Assembly (NCBI RefSeq): GCF_036965165.1
Contig: NZ_JBALOX010000070.1
Location: 26,214 to 90,213 of the forward strand
Direction of reading: 5' to 3'
Length of the DNA stretch: 64,000 nucleotides
Origin: Ferdinandcohnia sp036965165
GTDB lineage: Bacteria > Bacillota > Bacilli > Bacillales > Bacillaceae_L
Below the pieces are notes generated by a model, which searched no databases, had not been told where the DNA came from, and saw nothing but the letters and a program-made list of their open reading frames with translations. How positions within the stretch are numbered: the stretch's first letter is position 1; each line of letters begins with the position of its first letter. Positions 60,376-64,000 of this stretch are shown piece by piece. A program made the translations under genes and the position numbers.

Positions 60376-62730
60376 ATGATTTCGATTTTTATGTCAGAAT
60401 ACAATATTACATACTCTCTTTTTTCAATACTTATTGCCCTTACTTCCGGTATTATTTGCTTTGATATTGCCTTAAATATCGTACCTAAATCGAAAAAACA
60501 AATAGGTATTCTTTGGATCTTTCTTGCTGCTTTTACATTTAGCCTTGGTACCAAAACAGCTTATATCGTTGGAATTTCTGGTCACGTAGAGTCATCTACA
60601 ATCATTTTTCGGATTCCAGAAGTCATTGTTTCTTTCATGATCGTGTTCATCATGAGTTTTCTTGGAATTACTCTATTATCTAAAAAGAATACCTCCTATT
60701 TAGTGGCAGGCATTTTTTTTACGATAGGTAGTTGTACATCATACTATATGATCATCTTATCAAATAATCTATTTTCTCTTTCATTTTTAAATTCATGGTT
60801 TCTTCTTGGCGTGCTTAACTGCTTTATTTTTAGCATGGTTGGGGGCTTCTTGTTCAAAAAAGAGCTTATTAAAGAAACAACCTCAAAAAAGTGGTATGTT
60901 GGAGTAACCTTTGGAATTTCCATCCTTGTGCTCTGTCATATGTCTTCGAAAGGACTTATACATGCTGCCCAGGGTCCTATTTATGAGGGTGGAGTCATTG
61001 TCCCTTACCTGTTATTAAGCGTGTTTTTATTCATGTTCATTGCGTTTATTGGCAATTGGTATCAGCAAAAATTGCATGTGGAGCAACAAGATTTGAAAAA
61101 GCAAGAACGCTATTTTCGCTCCCTCTATGAGTTAAACCCCATGGCAATTATCATGTTGGATCAGAGTGGAGTCATTATCGACTTAAACCATACTTTTGAA
61201 AAACTATCGGGCATGGGAAAAAATGAAGTAATCGGTTTGCACTTTAACCACTTTTTACCTGAATCTATACAAAAAGCTATAAAACAACAGTTTGAAAAAG
61301 TATTGGCTGGAGAAGTTGTTGAATATGAAGTTAAAGCATATAATTCCGCAGGTGACCTTATTGATGTCTTTGTTCGGAATATCCCCATTACGGTAGATGG
61401 TAAAATCCAGGGAATTTATGGGATGATAAAGGATATCACCGAGAAAAAAAGGAACCTGGAAAAGATCCATTTCATGGCCTACCATACTCCACTTACCAAT
61501 CTACCGAACAAACGGAAGCTTATTGAGGATGTTGCCGAAAAAATAACGAAAAGAATTCCTTTTAGCCTTGTTTATCTTGACTTGAATGAATTCAAAAAAA
61601 CGAATGACCGTTTCGGACATTTAGCTGGAGATGCCGTTTTAATTGAGGTTGCCAAACGGCTAACGAAAACGGATGATCAAGGTGTTGCTTATCATATAGG
61701 TGGGGATGAATTTGCTGTTACCCTTCCAAAAGTACGGTACAAGGCGATTGAAGAAATTGCACTAGCAATTGCTAATGAAATCCGCCTGCCAATTTCCTAT
61801 CATGAATTCACATTAGAGGTTTTTGCAAGCATCGGAATTGCGCGTTTCCCTTTCGATGCCGAAACGATAGAGGAATTACTACAGAAGGCAGACCTTGCGA
61901 TGTACGCCTCCAAGGAACATGGCAGGAGTGAAATTGTGTTTTATCACGAAACACTCTTAAAAAAGGTCGAGGAACGTTTTAAGCTTGAGCAGGATTTAAA
62001 GGAAGCTCTTGAAAAACATGAATTTGAGCTATATTTTCAGCCACAATTCGATATTCAAATAGGAAAACTACGCGGGGCTGAAGCTTTATTACGTTGGAAC
62101 CACCCTAAAAAAGGAATCCTTGGTCCGGATGTTTTTATCCATGTGCTGGAGGAAACCGCGCTAATTGTGGATGTCGGTGAGTGGGTTATAACAGAAGTTT
62201 TAGGATTGTTATGTTCATGGACAGAGGCGGGTTATGAATTTGAGAAAGTTTCGGTAAACCTGTCGGCAAAGCATTTTGAAAAACAAAGCTTGTATCATTT
62301 TATCCAGGAAGTAAATGAAGGGGACACTGCTTGCCTTAATCGCTTGGACATCGAGATTACCGAAAGTGCCTTAATGAATTTAGAAAAATCGATTGATTCC
62401 GTTCACCAATTGAAGAATCTAGGTATCACCATTAGTCTTGATGACTTTGGCACCGGCTATAGCTCTTTAAGTGTTCTTCATCAACTGCCAATCGATTATT
62501 TAAAAATTGACCGTTCTTTCATCAAAAATTTTAACACCGATTCAAAAATCTTAATTCAAATGATTATTCAAATGTCTAATAACCTTAACGTCAAAGTCGT
62601 CGCCGAAGGGATCGAAACAAAAGAACAACTCGCCTTTCTCATTGAAGAAGGCTGTACCTACGGCCAAGGTTACTACTTCAGCAAGCCCCTCCCAAAAGCC
62701 GAATTCGAAGCAAAGTGGCTTAAGCGGTGA
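60376..62730 (+). CDS. Membrane PAS-GGDEF-EAL protein (c-di-GMP turnover)
   Basis: 784 residues. Seven or so membrane helices in the first 230 residues form an MHYT-like or 7TM sensor, then a PAS domain (about 245-365), a GGDEF domain with intact HIGGDEFAV, and an EAL domain with GAEALLRW and the DDFGTGYSSLSVL signature. The GGDEF lacks a good RxxD inhibitory site (TKTD in its place). Both activities are therefore possible, with diguanylate cyclase and phosphodiesterase motifs intact. ATG 60376 follows GAGGTG. Monocistronic. Confidence 0.94.
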   Translation: MISIFMSEYNITYSLFSILIALTSGIICFDIALNIVPKSKKQIGILWIFLAAFTFSLGTKTAYIVGISGHVESSTIIFRIPEVIVSFMIVFIMSFLGITLLSKKNTSYLVAGIFFTIGSCTSYYMIILSNNLFSLSFLNSWFLLGVLNCFIFSMVGGFLFKKELIKETTSKKWYVGVTFGISILVLCHMSSKGLIHAAQGPIYEGGVIVPYLLLSVFLFMFIAFIGNWYQQKLHVEQQDLKKQERYFRSLYELNPMAIIMLDQSGVIIDLNHTFEKLSGMGKNEVIGLHFNHFLPESIQKAIKQQFEKVLAGEVVEYEVKAYNSAGDLIDVFVRNIPITVDGKIQGIYGMIKDITEKKRNLEKIHFMAYHTPLTNLPNKRKLIEDVAEKITKRIPFSLVYLDLNEFKKTNDRFGHLAGDAVLIEVAKRLTKTDDQGVAYHIGGDEFAVTLPKVRYKAIEEIALAIANEIRLPISYHEFTLEVFASIGIARFPFDAETIEELLQKADLAMYASKEHGRSEIVFYHETLLKKVEERFKLEQDLKEALEKHEFELYFQPQFDIQIGKLRGAEALLRWNHPKKGILGPDVFIHVLEETALIVDVGEWVITEVLGLLCSWTEAGYEFEKVSVNLSAKHFEKQSLYHFIQEVNEGDTACLNRLDIEITESALMNLEKSIDSVHQLKNLGITISLDDFGTGYSSLSVLHQLPIDYLKIDRSFIKNFNTDSKILIQMIIQMSNNLNVKVVAEGIETKEQLAFLIEEGCTYGQGYYFSKPLPKAEFEAKWLKR

Positions 62731-62733
62731 TTA

Positions 62734-62762
62734 GGGGCCACGGGTACAGTTATCGTGGCCCC
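62734..62762. terminator. Hairpin after the GGDEF-EAL gene
   Basis: GGGGCCACG/CGTGGCCCC perfect 9-bp stem just past the stop. No T-run on the plus strand, so a terminator is plausible only together with the next hairpin. Confidence 0.55.
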
Positions 62763-62763
62763 T

Positions 62764-62806
62764 AAAAAACCATGGGGCCATAACGCGCTAGCATCATGAC
62801 CCCATT
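62764..62806 (-). terminator. Terminator of the 38-aa gene
   Basis: ATGGGGTCAT/ATGGCCCCAT stem followed by TTTTTT on the minus strand. Confidence 0.85.
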
Positions 62807-62815
62807 TCATTTCTA

Positions 62816-62932
62816 TTATAATAAGAGATGTGACAGAAGCTTCAACCAACCAAAAAATGCAATCCAAAGAGGTATACTTAATGTCGTCCCCCACACCATG
62901 CCAACTGCTAATTGATTCGTATTCTCTTCCAT
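62816..62932 (-). CDS. Small membrane protein (38 aa)
   Basis: ATG 62932 with GAGGAGG seven bases upstream. Sequence begins MEENTNQLAVGMVWGTTLSI and ends LKLLSHLLL, a single membrane helix. A strong terminator follows. Resembles other short hydrophobic Bacillus proteins; function unknown. Confidence 0.7.
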   Translation of the reverse strand: MEENTNQLAVGMVWGTTLSIPLWIAFFGWLKLLSHLLL

Positions 62933-63057
62933 CACTTCGCCTCCTCAACTCATCTTGTCTTATCTCTATTATAACGAAATTATGACAACGCTTACATAAA
63001 AACTTCCCAACAAATTATGCCAAATTGTATCAAAAAAGAATGATCAAATACGCCATT

Positions 63058-63178
63058 GCGTATTTGCGACCGATTTTTAGGCCCATAGGAAGTGGGTCAT
63101 AAAGACTTGCCACAGGATGTGGCGTTTTTAGTCTTGGATCTTACTGCCTCGAAAAACTTCCGCTGAAAAATCGTGGCA
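63058..63178 (-). repeat. Structured dispersed element, copy B
   Basis: Homologue of 19711-19832 with compensating changes: outer stem CGATTTTT/AAAAATCG, arm AAGAC/GTCTT enclosing GCCAC/GTGGC, and hairpin CCCA/TGGG. It lies just downstream of the glpP stop and runs into the two N at 63179-63180. Confidence 0.6.
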
Positions 63179-63180
63179 NN
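63179..63180. other. Two undetermined bases
   Basis: NN at the end of the dispersed element, suggesting a merged repeat in assembly. Confidence 1.
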
Positions 63181-63200
63181 TATTCAGCAGAAGTGGTTGG

Positions 63201-63737
63201 TTATTCCCAGAGCTCCCTTTTTGAAGTAGTGATGGCAGCCGCACCTGCCTCGAGTGCTCTTTGCACATCTTCTTTTGTCCGAATAAGCCCACCTGCAAGC
63301 ACAGGAATATTCAATCTTCCCTTGACCTCTTGGATCATCCACGGCATCGCTCCTGGCAGCACCTCGATGTAATCAGGTTTGTTTTTCTCAATCAACTTAT
63401 AGCTTTTCTCAAGTGCATGCGTATCAATCAAAAACATTCGCTGTATCGCACAGACTCCCTTTTGCTTCGCCTTTTGAATCACACTAGATTTCGTCGAGAT
63501 CAATCCATACGGCTGAAATTCCTGACAAAGATATTCCGTCGCGTACTCATCACTTTTTATCCCCTGTACCATATCCACATGAAAGATCATCTTCTTCCCA
63601 TATTGATTAGCCATCTTATTAATATTTTTCAACTGAGCAATGTGGATTTCCGTAAAAATCCCAATTTCGTATTTACTTTTTAAAAAATACTCAAATTCCT
63701 TCATCGTCGTCGATGCAGGCAAAATTTGTTGATCCAC
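63201..63737 (-). CDS. glpP: Glycerol-3-phosphate responsive antiterminator
   Basis: 178 residues from GTG 63737 behind GGAGGGG; an upstream ATG at 63752 overlaps that site. TIM-barrel RNA-binding antiterminator that, with glycerol-3-P, lets transcription pass the terminator of glp genes. Family blocks: FHVDMVQGIKSDEYATEYLC, GLISTKSSVIQKAKQKG, QRMFLIDTHALEKS and YIEVLPGAMPWMIQEVKGRL. The usual neighbours glpF/glpK/glpD are not in the window. Confidence 0.93.
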   Translation of the reverse strand: MDQQILPASTTMKEFEYFLKSKYEIGIFTEIHIAQLKNINKMANQYGKKMIFHVDMVQGIKSDEYATEYLCQEFQPYGLISTKSSVIQKAKQKGVCAIQRMFLIDTHALEKSYKLIEKNKPDYIEVLPGAMPWMIQEVKGRLNIPVLAGGLIRTKEDVQRALEAGAAAITTSKRELWE

Positions 63738-63776
63738 CTGTCTCCCCTCCATCTTTTATTAGTAGTATACACTTAC

Positions 63777-63824
63777 NNNNNNNNNNNNNNNNNNNNNNNN
63801 NNNNNNNNNNNNNNNNNNNNNNNN
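63777..63824. other. Assembly gap (48 N)
   Basis: Gap upstream of glpP. Confidence 1.
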
Positions 63825-63831
63825 TACATGC

Positions 63832-63865
63832 AAAAAAAGAGCCCTACTCGGGAATGAGCAGGGCA
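63832..63865 (-). terminator. Terminator for a minus-strand gene beyond the window
   Basis: GCCCTGCTC/GAGTAGGGC stem followed by TCTTTTTTT on the minus strand. The remaining 135 bases to the window end are AT-rich with no gene. Confidence 0.75.
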
Positions 63866-64000
63866 AAAGAGAAAAAAGTCTACAGGTAAAAATATATAGT
63901 CAAATGTAGAAAACCCCCATTCTCCACATTAACTAACAATAATTTTAATAGTGATACTAGCAAACTGTATTTACTATACTTATATAATACCAATGTATTA

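Overview
The window looks like a draft-assembly stretch of a Bacillaceae (Neobacillus/Mesobacillus/Bacillus-type) chromosome. Support comes from strong AGGAGG ribosome binding sites, GTG/TTG starts, a guanine riboswitch upstream of xpt-pbuX, GlpP, a YesMN-type two-component system, CBO0543-family proteins and a DUF1659-DUF2922-YvrJ trio. Five runs of N mark assembly gaps. There are no rRNA or tRNA genes, no CRISPR array and no intact insertion sequence.

Layout. 0-10.7 kb: partial chemoreceptor; an ABC permease gene followed by a second permease fused in frame to an S41 protease, behind four regularly spaced palindromes; SDR + folE; a histidine kinase/RsbR-like STAS fusion broken by one in-frame TGA; a thiolase. 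11-15.7 kb: a small sigma-70 factor, a membrane-anchored coiled-coil protein with the same palindromes, a type I holin-like toxin locus, an M20 amidase and two overlapping CBO0543 genes. 15.8-25 kb: purine salvage (guanine riboswitch-xpt-pbuX, a prs paralogue, purU, nucleoside hydrolase, ribokinase, purine nucleoside phosphorylase) with an M20 peptidase between. 25.6-33.4 kb: a tightly coupled amino-sugar operon (Na+ symporter, AGE epimerase, ceramidase-like hydrolase, NagB-like, NagA, SIS protein, ROK regulator). 33.8-43.8 kb: LCP cell-wall ligase with an ECF-type promoter, chemoreceptor, Gfo/Idh oxidoreductase, subtilase, GntR regulator, YhcH, SEC-C protein and several small genes. 44.1-53.6 kb: a sugar ABC importer locus with a YesM/YesN pair, FAD oxidoreductase, TIM-barrel protein and secreted DUF4127 protein. 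53.9-64 kb: a 1689-residue LysM/Ig/GH18 protein, VOC protein, small conserved genes, a GGDEF-EAL protein and glpP.

The most unusual signal is intergenic. Five tandem arrays have a core (A/T)TTGCG(T/C)C repeated at a nearly exact 20-bp period for up to 260 bp. All lie on the same strand, at about 1.7, 14.5, 25.4, 33.6 and 44.0 kb. A second dispersed family (19.7 and 63.1 kb) folds into a multibranched structure with compensatory stem changes. Other noteworthy items are the permease-protease fusion, the six shared palindromes, the nonsense codon in the kinase, the decayed toxin copies and a palindromic MITE-like repeat inside the riboswitch-controlled leader of xpt.
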